The notes: generated by a model from the sequence alone, not told the origin. A stretch of 42,597 bases of DNA from Anaerolineaceae bacterium (GCA_016841445.1 JAENZD010000004.1:166861-209457), one strand, 5' to 3'. Numbered from the stretch's first letter, positions 1 to 9,002 are shown. A program made the numbers and translations.

Positions 1-30
1 CTGACAAAATTATGATATTTGTATGGAATG

Positions 31-83
31 AGGGCTTTAGCCCGATAGGTTGGTTGAAAATCGATCCCGTTGGCCTGAAGGCC
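31..83. repeat. Two short hairpins downstream of the GH13 gene
   Basis: Two perfect 5-bp inverted repeats with 2-nt loops are visible: GGGCT-tt-AGCCC at 32-43 and GGCCT-ga-AGGCC at 72-83. They lie just past the stop of the leftward GH13 gene. They could end its transcript or be part of a short intergenic repeat. There is no clear U-tract, so calling this a terminator would be a guess. The first 105 bases hold nothing else that I recognise. Confidence 0.3.
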
Positions 84-105
84 TCACTCCCAGGCTGAAA
101 ATGAC

Positions 106-1716
106 CTACACGTTATATATTGCGCCGGAAACCGGTGGAAGGGACAGGTACCAACCGGATGCGCTTTTTTTGAAGATGATACCGTTTGGAATGTCAATGG
201 GTTCTGGCGACCCTTTGATTTTCTGTTGAGGTAGCTCAACACGAACTTCCTGATTGGATGGGTTGATTGCGACCAGGATGCTCTGATTGCCCTTGGTGCG
301 TCTGTAAACGAAGGGCAATTTGCCGCTTTCCGCATAGACAACTTCAAATTTCCCATCGGCATCCAATGCTTCATAGGACTGGCGGATTTTTACCAGCTGG
401 CGGAAGCGGTACAACAGGGAAGCGGGATCTTTGTCTTGCTGGTCTACGGTCGGGCGGTCCGGCGAATCATCTACGGGCAAATAAAGGGCGTCTGACGGTG
501 CAGTGGAAAAGCCGGCGTTGGGTTCATCCGACCACTGCATGGGTGTGCGTGCACCTGTCCGGGCATAGCCGCCTTCTTTGGAGGGTAAATCCCGTGAGCG
601 CATCCCGATCTCGTCACCATAATAGATGAAAGGCGTCCCGGGCATGGTTAGCAGAAAAAGATAGATCAATTTCATCATTACCGGACTTTTGCCATTAGCA
701 ATCCGAGGTGTCTCATCGTGGTTGCCGGTTATCAGGGCGATATGTCCTTGTTCTTTTATGGCTTGATAATAGTGAAGGTATTCATCCAGGAAAGCCATAA
801 TATCCCCATTGCCTGATTCGTCAAAAAACGACCAGCCATAAGGGTCTCGCCAGCGTCCCACGCCTCGCTTGCGAAACAGGGATACCCAACCGGGACTGCC
901 GAATCCCAGCAGGAAATCACCATGAAAACCTGCCGGGATGGCCTGGGCGGGGTTTCCCCATTCAGATACCAGCACGGCTTCAGGGTACTCCTTATCTAGC
1001 CAGGTTCTAATCCATCGCCAAAATTTTGAAGTTTCAGTCTTGTAGGGGTCGCGTTTGACCAGTGAGTTCGCCATGTCCACCCGGAAACCGCTTGCACCCA
1101 AGTCCAACCAGAACTGCATGATGTTCTTGATCTCCTGGCGTACTTGTATCGGACCAGGGGCGTCCACAGGCTGCATCCAGGGATGATCCGGATGGGTCTG
1201 GCCAAAACCGTAGTTTAAGGCAGGTTGGAACCAGAAGAAATTGGTGACATACCCCGCGTCCCGCTGGCCAAAACCGCGCACAACCGGCAAATCTTCTTGA
1301 GGCTCATCCCAAATCGAACTGTTCCAGACATAATAGTCGGTATATTGGTTTTGATGGTGTTTTTGAGATTCTTTGAACCAAGGATGCTCAATGGATGTAT
1401 GGCCTGGTACAAGGTCCAGTAAAACCCGAATTCCACGCTTTTTTGCTTCGGTGAAAAGATTTTTAATATCATCGTTAGTGCCGTAGCGCGGTGCGACCCG
1501 GTAGTAATCGGCGACATCGTAGCCGGCATCCTGGAAAGGGGAGACAAAACAAGGGTTGATCCAAAGCGCGTTCACACCCAGGGAACCGATATAGTCAAGC
1601 TTCTGGCGAATTCCCTGGATATCACCAATACCATCCCCGTTGGAATCATGGAAAGATTGGGGATAGATCTGGTAGAAAACGGCTTTATTTAACCATCCTG
1701 GAATATTCGCTTTCAT
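106..1716 (-). CDS. GH13 alpha-glucosidase / alpha-amylase-family hydrolase
   Basis: About 536 aa, cytoplasmic (no signal peptide), of the oligo-1,6-glucosidase/trehalose-synthase-like branch of GH13. The TIM-barrel signatures run in order: the N-terminal FYQIYPQSF motif, region I DLVPGHTS near residue 103, region II GFRVDMANS with the nucleophile Asp near 210, region III VSEWGNP with the acid/base Glu near 255, and region IV GNHDETPR with the third Asp near 333. RTPMQW and a C-terminal beta domain follow. Region I has Gly where most relatives have Asn. I start it at the ATG at 1716, since GGGAGAA lies just upstream; a longer form from 1728 would use that purine tract as coding sequence. It is the last gene of a four-gene operon with a GPH sugar symporter, so it probably hydrolyses an imported alpha-glucoside. 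The exact substrate cannot be read from the sequence; trehalose synthase or sucrose-active activity is possible. Confidence 0.88.
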   Translation of the reverse strand: MKANIPGWLNKAVFYQIYPQSFHDSNGDGIGDIQGIRQKLDYIGSLGVNALWINPCFVSPFQDAGYDVADYYRVAPRYGTNDDIKNLFTEAKKRGIRVLLDLVPGHTSIEHPWFKESQKHHQNQYTDYYVWNSSIWDEPQEDLPVVRGFGQRDAGYVTNFFWFQPALNYGFGQTHPDHPWMQPVDAPGPIQVRQEIKNIMQFWLDLGASGFRVDMANSLVKRDPYKTETSKFWRWIRTWLDKEYPEAVLVSEWGNPAQAIPAGFHGDFLLGFGSPGWVSLFRKRGVGRWRDPYGWSFFDESGNGDIMAFLDEYLHYYQAIKEQGHIALITGNHDETPRIANGKSPVMMKLIYLFLLTMPGTPFIYYGDEIGMRSRDLPSKEGGYARTGARTPMQWSDEPNAGFSTAPSDALYLPVDDSPDRPTVDQQDKDPASLLYRFRQLVKIRQSYEALDADGKFEVVYAESGKLPFVYRRTKGNQSILVAINPSNQEVRVELPQQKIKGSPEPIDIPNGIIFKKSASGWYLSLPPVSGAIYNV

Positions 1717-1761
1717 CATTTCTCCCATCTTTAAAATGTTAGGGATTTAATTCTCCCCAGA

Positions 1762-3072
1762 TCATGAATCAAGATAAATGGGGTTAGAGATCAATGCTGG
1801 TAAAGGAGGTAGTCCGGGAATGAACGTGCGATAGATCTCTACCCGGACAAACCCGGGCGACTTGACCGGATAAGTAACTGCCAATGCACCATCTGAAGAC
1901 GCTTGAAAAAGATCAGTTGTTTCGTGGGGCGTGATGACTCGCAGGACGTCGTTGGTTTTCAGTCCGGAGGCTGTGATCTGAACTTGAGTGTCCTCATCCC
2001 ACTTTTGAGTCTCACCCATCATCTTCTCCCCCGATATCAATTGGAGGCTCGGACCTTCAGGTGCAAAGCGGATAAAGCTGTTCCCATTGCGCAAGGCATC
2101 AAGGATATCAGCAGGTGCGTTGGATAAGGCATAAACGCCCATGCATGGACCACCCAGGATTTGAAACAACCGGTCCCTGTGGTAATCACTCCCACCCACA
2201 CACGCGATTTTCCGGCCTGATACCAGCAAGTTTTGCCAAAGAGCTACAGCTCTCAGGTTGCTCTCTCGCATGGGACCGTTCCAGATCTCCAGGCAGTCGA
2301 AAGGGAAGTCGTGCATGTCAAACTGAAAACTGCATGCCTCATCGCAAGGGTGGTCGATAATGATCAACGCACCCCGACCTCTGGCAGTACTGAACTTTGT
2401 CAGGGCTTCTTCTTCAGTGTTCGTAAAAAATGGGCCATCATAGGGTTGGTCAACACCTAAAAAACCAGCATGCCCTTCGTAATGCGTCCATTCCACCCCG
2501 GGGATCAATGTTATCCCTTCAATATGACGAAATGTTTCTGTCCGGCTCACCTGGTTATGATCTGTGACAGCCAGAAAATCCATCCCGTGACTTTTAGCAT
2601 GGTTTGCTAGCTGAGATAAAGACAAAACGCCATCCGAAGCCGTGGTATGGGTATGGATGTCCCCGATCAATAAGGATCTTTCCTTTGGGGTGAACGTTAA
2701 TTGGTAGGTCACTTTGACACCTTGGGGTGCGACAAGGTAAGCACCAACCAGGATGCCCCACTCACCGGGTGTGAGAGCGGTAGGTGTGTACCCGGGGGTT
2801 GCCCTGGTCTCGCTGAGGAACATAGTCTGCTTGTCCGACCCAGAAGCCCCGACTTGCTGCCCGTCCGGGCTGATCAGCCCCAGGTCGATGATATTTTCGC
2901 GATTTTCAGGGATAAATTCTCCGAACTCAAGTGTTGTTGGTTGGTTTGAAATGCTGAGGTAGCTGTAGCTGAGTTCCATTAAAGCAGTGTTTTCCGGCAT
3001 CTCAAAGGGGATGGTAAAATATTCTCCCTGGCGGTCAGGCGGGATGTAAATCTCGATTTGTTTTCCAGTCAT
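1762..3072 (-). CDS. PHP-domain metallohydrolase (CehA/McbA-like)
   Basis: 436 aa. An N-terminal beta-rich region of about 130 residues precedes a PHP domain with typical metal ligands: GDIHTHTTASDG near residue 137, VTDHN near 170, PGVEW near 190, DHPCD near 240 and GGSDYH near 296. The order and spacing fit PHP proteins of the CehA/McbA type, which bind a multinuclear metal centre and hydrolyse phosphoester or related bonds. The start is an ATG just after the esterase stop codon. GAGGAGGGG, which overlaps the end of the esterase gene, is its ribosome-binding site, so the two are probably translationally coupled. Its place in a sugar operon suggests work on a sugar phosphate or ester, but the substrate is unknown. 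The family call is firm; the reaction is not. Confidence 0.8.
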   Translation of the reverse strand: MTGKQIEIYIPPDRQGEYFTIPFEMPENTALMELSYSYLSISNQPTTLEFGEFIPENRENIIDLGLISPDGQQVGASGSDKQTMFLSETRATPGYTPTALTPGEWGILVGAYLVAPQGVKVTYQLTFTPKERSLLIGDIHTHTTASDGVLSLSQLANHAKSHGMDFLAVTDHNQVSRTETFRHIEGITLIPGVEWTHYEGHAGFLGVDQPYDGPFFTNTEEEALTKFSTARGRGALIIIDHPCDEACSFQFDMHDFPFDCLEIWNGPMRESNLRAVALWQNLLVSGRKIACVGGSDYHRDRLFQILGGPCMGVYALSNAPADILDALRNGNSFIRFAPEGPSLQLISGEKMMGETQKWDEDTQVQITASGLKTNDVLRVITPHETTDLFQASSDGALAVTYPVKSPGFVRVEIYRTFIPGLPPLPALISNPIYLDS

Positions 3073-3077
3073 CAGTT

Positions 3078-3863
3078 CTACCCCTCCTCACCGGTGGGGA
3101 ATTGCCCCAGTGCGAACTCCAAAAATTGCTTGATATGTTTGTTCCAGAAATACCAGTCGTGTTTTCCGTCTTCAGTCACGAATTCGTGATGTATTTGCAT
3201 GCTCTGACAGGCTGCATGAAAAATCTGATTCAGGGGGTAGAGGTCATCCTGTTTTCCACAGGCAATGTACAGATTTGGCAGGGTGGTATTTCGTTGAGCG
3301 GCATCTTGAAGCCAAATTAATGGGTCGTGCGGGCTGCCAATTAAGTTATCGAGGCTGCCAAACATATGGGCGAACTTTTCATTGCGCGGATCGTCTGGAT
3401 ACAGGTTTAAGAATTCAAGGGAGGTCAGACCGGATAGACTGGCGATGGCTGCAAAACGCTCAGGCAAATTCAACCCCACTTTGAGCGCACCATATCCTCC
3501 CATAGAAAGCCCGGCGATGAGGCTATCTTCCCGCCGGGGTGCTAATCCAAACAGGAATTCAAGGTATGCAGGCAATTCTTCAACAAGATAGGTGTAAAAA
3601 AGCTGACCATTGGGTAAATTGGCATAGAAACTCCGCTCAACAGAGGGCATCACAACAACCAAGCCATAATCTCGTGCGATTGTTTCGATCATGCTGTAGC
3701 GCACCCAGGCACTGCCATCATCGCTGAGGCCGTGCAAGAGATACAGGACTTTCCGCTGGTTGATGGGCAGAGACTTGATTTGCCCGGGGTCAGGCACGAT
3801 GAGGTACAGGGGTAAGCAAACCTGGACGGTTTCGGGAACGTGATCGAGCCGGATCAGAGCCAT
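3078..3863 (-). CDS. Alpha/beta-hydrolase esterase (EstA/FrmB-like)
   Basis: 261 aa with the fold of tributyrin esterase and S-formylglutathione hydrolase-like proteins. The nucleophile elbow GLSMGG lies near residue 120. The likely acid is in GKQDD near 207 and the likely catalytic His in DGKHDWYFW near 238. LLHGLSDDGSAW near 45 is the usual oxyanion-side motif. No signal peptide is seen, so it acts in the cytoplasm. It starts 5 nt after the stop of the transporter gene, with AAGGA before the ATG. In this operon it may remove acetyl or other acyl groups from an imported glycoside before GH13 hydrolysis; that role is inferred from context. Confidence 0.82.
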   Translation of the reverse strand: MALIRLDHVPETVQVCLPLYLIVPDPGQIKSLPINQRKVLYLLHGLSDDGSAWVRYSMIETIARDYGLVVVMPSVERSFYANLPNGQLFYTYLVEELPAYLEFLFGLAPRREDSLIAGLSMGGYGALKVGLNLPERFAAIASLSGLTSLEFLNLYPDDPRNEKFAHMFGSLDNLIGSPHDPLIWLQDAAQRNTTLPNLYIACGKQDDLYPLNQIFHAACQSMQIHHEFVTEDGKHDWYFWNKHIKQFLEFALGQFPTGEEG

Positions 3864-3867
3864 AGCA

Positions 3868-5172
3868 CTATCCTTCTAATGTGGGAATGTTTGAATTTTT
3901 GGGTTTCCGGTTAGCAAATTTGAGGAGGAAGGAAAACCCTAAACTGATGACCATCATGACCATTGGGAAAACGGTCATCAAAAATCGTGAAGCCAGGCCG
4001 GGTTGAGCGCCTGGGTTATCTCCGCTTTCAAAGCCAAATAAAACTGAAATCAGTAGAAATGCAAGGCTGGTAAACAAACCGCTCAGTCGGTTCATGAAAC
4101 CAAGTGCGTTTGATATGATGCCCTCCCGGCGCACATTGTGCTTGCGTGTATCCTCATCCATGATCTTCGCTCCGATTAGATCCATGGTTGTGATCACGCC
4201 CGCAAAACCAAAACCAACCAAAGCGCTGCTGATGATGGCGGTCATAAGGCTGTTCGCGAAAAAGAGTGGGATAAAAGCTACAGCTAATGAAGCCAGGGCT
4301 ATCCGCCAAATTGGGATTAGCCTAAATTTCCTGACAAACCATGCCCACAAGACAACACAACCGATGGCAATCAAGAGCACTGAGGCAAATAAGATCGTGG
4401 ATTGGCCATCCGGGATTTGGAGCGTATATTTTACAAAAAACGGCATACCCGCCAGGACTAATGCCATGGCAGCGCTGTAAAAGGCATTTGTGAGACCCGC
4501 GATCCAGAAGTTGCGGTTGGTGACCAGGCTCTTGATGCTGTCCCAGAGTTTGGGTTTCTCTTCTTCATCAGTGATTTCTTTTTCACGTGCAGTCAGGGAC
4601 ATGTATAGAATTACAACACCACCCAACACGCCGTAAATTATTGATGTCAGACTGAACCCAAGAGCATTGGTAACAATTGGTGTCAGTGCAATGCTGATGA
4701 TCATTGCGACAAGCTGAAATGCCTGACGCATGGCGTTGGTTTTTGCCCTGCTGACATCATCCGGGAATAACTCTGGGAACAATGCCCCATAATTGGCATT
4801 GATCACGGAATCTACCGTTCCAGTAAACATATAAAACAACATTGCATAGGCTAACATTGATTTTCCAGCAATAAACGCTGGCGGACTGTAGAAGGCAATT
4901 AAGCCCAGAACGAGGAGGGGTGTCCCGATCACCAACCAGGGACGGCGCCGGCCCCACTTCGTTCTTGTGCGGTCTGAGAGGAAGCCATAAACAGGGTTAT
5001 CTAAAACATCGATAAAGGTGTAAACGAACAAAATAAGAGCAAATTGGGTGGTTTTAAGTCCCAGACCATCCACATAAAAAATTGCTGCGTACGTTTTGAG
5101 CATATTGATAGGGATGGATGTTCCAAACATCCCAATGGCGTAGTTAAAGGATTTTAACCGTTCTGATTTCAT
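3868..5172 (-). CDS. GPH-family sugar:cation symporter (MFS)
   Basis: About 434 aa with around 12 hydrophobic segments. The GPH (glycoside-pentoside-hexuronide) loop is clear near residues 60-75: the run SDRTRTKWGRRRPW, preceded by DVLDNPVYG. It imports a sugar or glycoside with Na+ or H+ across the cytoplasmic membrane. I start it at the ATG at 5172 because GGGAG sits about 8 nt upstream; a GTG at 5187 would put that site inside the gene. It is the first gene of the operon with the esterase, PHP protein and GH13 hydrolase, all within a few bases of each other except the last gap of 45 nt. No regulator gene is adjacent. Confidence 0.87.
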   Translation of the reverse strand: MKSERLKSFNYAIGMFGTSIPINMLKTYAAIFYVDGLGLKTTQFALILFVYTFIDVLDNPVYGFLSDRTRTKWGRRRPWLVIGTPLLVLGLIAFYSPPAFIAGKSMLAYAMLFYMFTGTVDSVINANYGALFPELFPDDVSRAKTNAMRQAFQLVAMIISIALTPIVTNALGFSLTSIIYGVLGGVVILYMSLTAREKEITDEEEKPKLWDSIKSLVTNRNFWIAGLTNAFYSAAMALVLAGMPFFVKYTLQIPDGQSTILFASVLLIAIGCVVLWAWFVRKFRLIPIWRIALASLAVAFIPLFFANSLMTAIISSALVGFGFAGVITTMDLIGAKIMDEDTRKHNVRREGIISNALGFMNRLSGLFTSLAFLLISVLFGFESGDNPGAQPGLASRFLMTVFPMVMMVISLGFSFLLKFANRKPKNSNIPTLEG

Positions 5173-5321
5173 GATTGGCTCCCTCACTGAATTGGATAGC
5201 GAATATTGCTGTTAAAAAATTATAGTTGTGATTATCAATCACATCAATAGGGATTTCATATTTCTGTCCGCGTTTTAATGCAATGAGAAAGGTTATGTTT
5301 TAGATTAAACGATTGGGGAAT

Positions 5322-5615
5322 TTAAACAGTCCCACGCACTTGGAACTGATCGAATTCGTTCTTTGGGTCTTTGAATTCGTAATCCACATCCCTTACGTCT
5401 GCGCTGATGGTGCCTTTTCGAAGGTCTCTCAGAAACTGGTTGAGACTTTCCGTTTTCCCCTCTGCCAAAACCTCAACACGTCCATCACGCAGATTTCGCA
5501 CCCACCCGGCTAATCCCAATTCCTGGGCTTTTTGGAGGGTGTGGTATCGAAAACCTACCCCCTGAACCCGGCCCTTAATGTAAGCATGTAATTGGTATTT
5601 TCCGTTTTCTGTCAT
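5322..5615 (-). CDS. acyP: Acylphosphatase
   Basis: 97 aa from the ATG at 5615, which has AAGGA 6-7 nt upstream; the longer form from 5639 lacks such a site. The active-site loop GRVQGVGFRYHT lies near residues 15-26, with the phosphate-binding Arg. The catalytic Asn follows in GWVRNLRDGRVE near 38-48. These match the family, which hydrolyses the acyl-phosphate bond of small metabolites such as acetyl phosphate or 1,3-bisphosphoglycerate in the cytosol. It appears to be a single-gene unit, separated from the upstream HEAT gene by a terminator. Confidence 0.93.
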   Translation of the reverse strand: MTENGKYQLHAYIKGRVQGVGFRYHTLQKAQELGLAGWVRNLRDGRVEVLAEGKTESLNQFLRDLRKGTISADVRDVDYEFKDPKNEFDQFQVRGTV

Positions 5616-5684
5616 AAATATCCTTTGCAATACTGCCATTAAAGATTCTACCCAAGTGACTTCTGTGAATTCAACTTAAATGTA

Positions 5685-5710
5685 AAACACCCGCCAAAAA
5701 ACGGGTGTTT
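5685..5710 (-). terminator. Rho-independent terminator after the HEAT-repeat gene
   Basis: A perfect 9-bp stem (AAACACCCG / CGGGTGTTT) with an 8-nt loop lies 56 bp past the stop of the leftward HEAT gene. Read on the minus strand the stem is followed by TTAC. It should end the decarboxylase-RseP-HEAT transcript before the acylphosphatase gene. Confidence 0.75.
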
Positions 5711-5765
5711 ATTGCATATTACCAATGAAATTTTTATCCTGTGATGAGTTTAAATCATAATAAGC

Positions 5766-6791
5766 TTAATAGTTAGATGGGAAATCATCGTATTCTTCGT
5801 CGTCTTCTGAGAAATCATCCATTTGATCTTCATCGACGTACATCATGTTGAATAGGTTGACTTGCTCTGTGAAATCCAGGTTGTCCAATGCTTCTTCAAG
5901 AAATTCGATTTCATCAGGATCATCTGTCTCTTCAAGGGACATTTCAAGCAACTGACGGACTTGATCACCACCTATTTTTGATAAGGACCAGACAGCTGCA
6001 AAATAAATGTCGTTGTCGTCTGTGCCTTCTTCGAGAAGATCGAAAAGCGGTTGACGGGCATCTTTGGCTTCAAGTTCTCCAGCAGCACGGATTGCTTCGT
6101 ATCTTACCAGGTTGTCAGGGTGGTCTATCATAGTCAGGACATTTTCAACCCAGCGGTCGTCACAGGAACGACCCATTGCAAAAAGAGCACTTTGAAGCCA
6201 TTCTTCATGATTGGATTCGTAAGCACGCTTGATGAAACCAGGTACATCAGGGTGGCTGGCATACCCCAGGGCTTCCAGGGCACGTCTGCGAACCAATGTT
6301 TCATCCGAGCTGAGATGAACTTCGATCAGGCGATCTACCAGGTTGCGATAGGTTGATTCTTTTATCTCTTCTAACTCACCAAGATAAACAAACAACCCTA
6401 AACCGGTGGCAGCGGCTGCCCGGACGATAGATTCTGGATCCTCCAGAAGCATATTCAAAAAGAGAGGCACCAGTTTTTCCTTATGAGACTGCCATAACAG
6501 TCGAATGGCGGTTGCCCTGGCTACCGGATCTTTATCGCTTAAGCACATGATTGCAACGTTGTCGAAGAACAGCAGCGTATCAGCTTCCGCCAATTCTTCC
6601 ATATCTTCCAGCAATCCTCTGCGTCTTTCCGTCCGCACATTAGGCCAGACTTGTTCGATCTGCTTCAGGTCATCCTGAGATATATCCGAGAAAAAATATA
6701 ATGCTAAGGGTGGGAAGGGCTTAGCCTCATCTAACAAAGCATTTTTGATTTCTTCCAACTGGTAAGTTTTTCGGTGAGACGAGTCTTCCAT
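5766..6791 (-). CDS. HEAT-repeat protein
   Basis: About 341 aa. The longer ORF runs back into the upstream rseP gene, so I place the start at the ATG at 6791. From about residue 65 to 295 the protein is a series of roughly 30-residue helical pairs of HEAT/PBS-lyase type, with recurring patterns such as DPVARATAIRLLW, DPESIVRAAAATGLG, ETLVRRRALEALGYA and NLVRYEAIRAAGELE. The C-terminal tail of about 25 residues is almost all acidic or aromatic. Such repeats make protein-protein scaffolds; no catalytic residues are evident. It lies 26 bp downstream of rseP on the same strand, so a link to membrane proteolysis is possible but not shown. Confidence 0.8.
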   Translation of the reverse strand: MEDSSHRKTYQLEEIKNALLDEAKPFPPLALYFFSDISQDDLKQIEQVWPNVRTERRRGLLEDMEELAEADTLLFFDNVAIMCLSDKDPVARATAIRLLWQSHKEKLVPLFLNMLLEDPESIVRAAAATGLGLFVYLGELEEIKESTYRNLVDRLIEVHLSSDETLVRRRALEALGYASHPDVPGFIKRAYESNHEEWLQSALFAMGRSCDDRWVENVLTMIDHPDNLVRYEAIRAAGELEAKDARQPLFDLLEEGTDDNDIYFAAVWSLSKIGGDQVRQLLEMSLEETDDPDEIEFLEEALDNLDFTEQVNLFNMMYVDEDQMDDFSEDDEEYDDFPSNY

Positions 6792-6817
6792 TTCTTTCTT
6801 TACCTCAATTAATGAAT

Positions 6818-7897
6818 TTATTGTGGAATTACAATCGGGTTTGTAAAGTCCAGGATGGTGATTACGATCATCAGAAGGATCAAGAGTAAAAAGCTGACCG
6901 TGTTGACAGCGTTTTCCCATTTTTGGGGTATACGCTTTTTAAAGATCAACTCAGGCAGTGTAAATAAAATCCGACCGCCATCCAAAGCCGGGATAGGCAG
7001 CAGGTTTGTGATTCCCAAAGCAAGTGAAATATTGGCGATGATCGAGAGTGTGAAAACAGGGATCGGTTCTGCTGTTGTAACGTCTGTTTCCTGGTCCATT
7101 TCAACCGCCTGGCTGTAAATGTCATAGATTCCTTTATAGCCCACTGGTCTCGCTAATGAAATATCAACCGTGCCCCGAATCAACCTGACTGGCAGTAGAA
7201 CGGTCTCGCGGATGACATAACCGGTTGTCTGAAAAGCGTATCCCACCGATTGGAAAAACGGGGTCGGCTTTAGGGGATTGGTGAGCCCAACGCCCATCCC
7301 ACCCTCGCCTTCCGGTGGGTTTACACGGGGTACTAAGCTAAATGTCTCTAATTGTCCGTCTCGCTCAACAACCAGGGTGATCTCTTCACCGCTTTTTGTT
7401 TTGATGATTTCAATCAGATGATCAATATTTTCAATCTTTTGGCCATTGACAGACACGATGATATCTTCGGGTTGTAAACCCACCTGCATGGCGGGCGAAC
7501 CAGGGGAGACCTGTGAGATCATGGCTTGATCGGATGCCGGAACCCCGATACCGCTATAGATGACAATCAATATGATGATCCCGATCAAGAAATTCATCAG
7601 GGGACCTGAGAGGGCAATCACGAAGCGCTTCCAGGCCGGTGCGGCTGCCATGCCGCCTTCAACCGCTTCGTCTGATTCACCTTTTGGTTTCACGAATCCA
7701 CCGAAAGGGATCCAGTTCAGGGTGATCTCAGTACCCTTCCAGGTGCCGATCTTTGCCAGACGGGGTGGGTATCCAAAGCCAAATTCTTCAATAGGTACCC
7801 CTACCGCTCGGGCAGAAAGAAAGTGACCTAATTCATGGAAAAAGATCAGCAAACTGATCACTAAAACAACTTGTAAAATTAAGAAAAATATACTCAT
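6818..7897 (-). CDS. rseP: RseP/RasP-type site-2 membrane metalloprotease
   Basis: About 359 aa from the ATG at 7897, which has AAGGAAG upstream; an earlier ATG at 7912 lacks a site. HELGH in the first membrane segment (near residue 20) is the zinc motif. A single PDZ domain follows near residues 120-190, with GLQPEDIIVSVNGQ. NLLPIPALDGGRI near 305 supplies the third zinc ligand (Asp). There are about four membrane segments. One PDZ rather than two is typical of Gram-positive-like homologues. It cleaves anti-sigma factors or remnant signal peptides within the membrane. It lies between the mevalonate decarboxylase and HEAT genes on one strand. Confidence 0.92.
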   Translation of the reverse strand: MSIFFLILQVVLVISLLIFFHELGHFLSARAVGVPIEEFGFGYPPRLAKIGTWKGTEITLNWIPFGGFVKPKGESDEAVEGGMAAAPAWKRFVIALSGPLMNFLIGIIILIVIYSGIGVPASDQAMISQVSPGSPAMQVGLQPEDIIVSVNGQKIENIDHLIEIIKTKSGEEITLVVERDGQLETFSLVPRVNPPEGEGGMGVGLTNPLKPTPFFQSVGYAFQTTGYVIRETVLLPVRLIRGTVDISLARPVGYKGIYDIYSQAVEMDQETDVTTAEPIPVFTLSIIANISLALGITNLLPIPALDGGRILFTLPELIFKKRIPQKWENAVNTVSFLLLILLMIVITILDFTNPIVIPQ

Positions 7898-7994
7898 TTC
7901 TTCCTTTAACATCCTGATGCGCTTTTATTCGCTCAGGTTTTTGATATTGATATGGAAATTAATTATACCTTGGGGGACAGGGCATGGAAGTCAA

Positions 7995-8966
7995 TTAAAT
8001 CAATCGCGCCGGTCCAGCAGGCAGCCCTTTCAGGACATCAATGATGCCGGTTATCTGGCGGAGTCTGTGCAGAACCTCTCCCATGACCTCCTGGGAGCAG
8101 ATCACGTGAACGTTTGGGCCGGCATCCAGGGTGTATGTGACGGGCAGCCCTTCATTTTGCCAGTCCTTGATGGTTTTCATGATCCCCAGCGACAGCGGGT
8201 GCCAGTAAAACAGGGGTGGGTTTGATGTCATCATCACGGCATGCATCAGATTGCTGTCCAGCTCGGTCACTTCAGCCAGGGCGTTGAAATCCCGGTTGAG
8301 GATTGCGCTCCGGCAGAGATCCATCCTGCGACCGGAATCCTTAATCCGGGCTTCTTGAAGGGGGCTGGAATCAGCCTGGCGCATCCCGGCTTCAGAACCC
8401 ACGGATTTATGTGCTTTGCTCAAAATGACGATGCAGTCCGCAAGATTCCAGTGGTCTGGGGGGGCAATTGAGAAGGCATAGGATTCGGACGATTCCGGGT
8501 CTGTCCGCCATTCGACGAACCCCCCCGGGATCGAGCGGCAAGCTGAACCTGAACCAAAGCGGGCCAAACTGGATAGTTCACGTTCAGGAAGATCAAACCC
8601 CAAGGCTGCAGTACCCGCAAGAGCGAGCGCGGCAAAGGCAGAGGCGGAGGAGGCAATGCCTGCCCCAACCGGAAAATTGTTTTCGCTGGTGACGTGGGCA
8701 AAAAGCGGCTGGCCGGTCATCAGGCGGATGCGGTCCATAAAGCGTTGGACTCGGTGTAAACCCTCGCCATTGACCGTTTGGCCATTCAAAATCAACCTGT
8801 CCGACGATAAAAGATTGTCGTATTCTACGGTGGTACGCGTCGAGAGGCAGCCGATATTCATGGATAATGAGTCGTTTGCTGGAATCCGGTGGGTTTCGTC
8901 TTTGATCCCCCAATATTTAATGAAGGCAATGTTAGGGTGTGCGAGGGCGGTCGCTTTCAGGGTCAT
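7995..8966 (-). CDS. mvaD: Mevalonate (di)phosphate decarboxylase, GHMP superfamily
   Basis: About 323 aa from the ATG at 8966. The N-terminal motif PNIAFIKYWG, the phosphate loop PVGAGIASSASAFAA near residues 100-115, GSGSACRSIPGGFVEW near 138-153 and TLDAGPNVH near 280 are the hallmarks of diphosphomevalonate decarboxylase. The last holds the catalytic Asp. In the classical pathway it turns mevalonate diphosphate into isopentenyl diphosphate with ATP. A homologue in the chloroflexote Roseiflexus instead acts on mevalonate 5-phosphate and gives isopentenyl phosphate, so the substrate here is open. The ATG has no Shine-Dalgarno site but has a promoter ending 7 nt before it, so it may be leaderless. 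A longer form from 9002 would overlap this promoter. Parts of the archaeal-type dehydratase route lie at 16.8-21.8 kb. Confidence 0.9.
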   Translation of the reverse strand: MTLKATALAHPNIAFIKYWGIKDETHRIPANDSLSMNIGCLSTRTTVEYDNLLSSDRLILNGQTVNGEGLHRVQRFMDRIRLMTGQPLFAHVTSENNFPVGAGIASSASAFAALALAGTAALGFDLPERELSSLARFGSGSACRSIPGGFVEWRTDPESSESYAFSIAPPDHWNLADCIVILSKAHKSVGSEAGMRQADSSPLQEARIKDSGRRMDLCRSAILNRDFNALAEVTELDSNLMHAVMMTSNPPLFYWHPLSLGIMKTIKDWQNEGLPVTYTLDAGPNVHVICSQEVMGEVLHRLRQITGIIDVLKGLPAGPARLI

Positions 8967-8973
8967 ATTGAGC

Positions 8974-9002
8974 AGAATACCATAATCGTTTGACGGGGTC
9001 AA
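8974..9002 (-). promoter_or_regulatory. Promoter for the mevalonate decarboxylase (leaderless)
   Basis: On the minus strand TTGACC (9002-8997), a 17-nt spacer and TATTCT (8979-8974) form a good sigma-70-type promoter. Only 7 nt separate the -10 box from the ATG at 8966, which would put the transcription start at or next to the A of the start codon. No purine-rich ribosome site is present in those 7 nt. Confidence 0.6.

Noticed and set aside
6792-6920. Longer N-terminus for the HEAT-repeat protein
   Set aside because: It would overlap the end of rseP by about 100 nt and adds 43 residues unlike the rest; the ATG at 6791 fits the gap between the genes.
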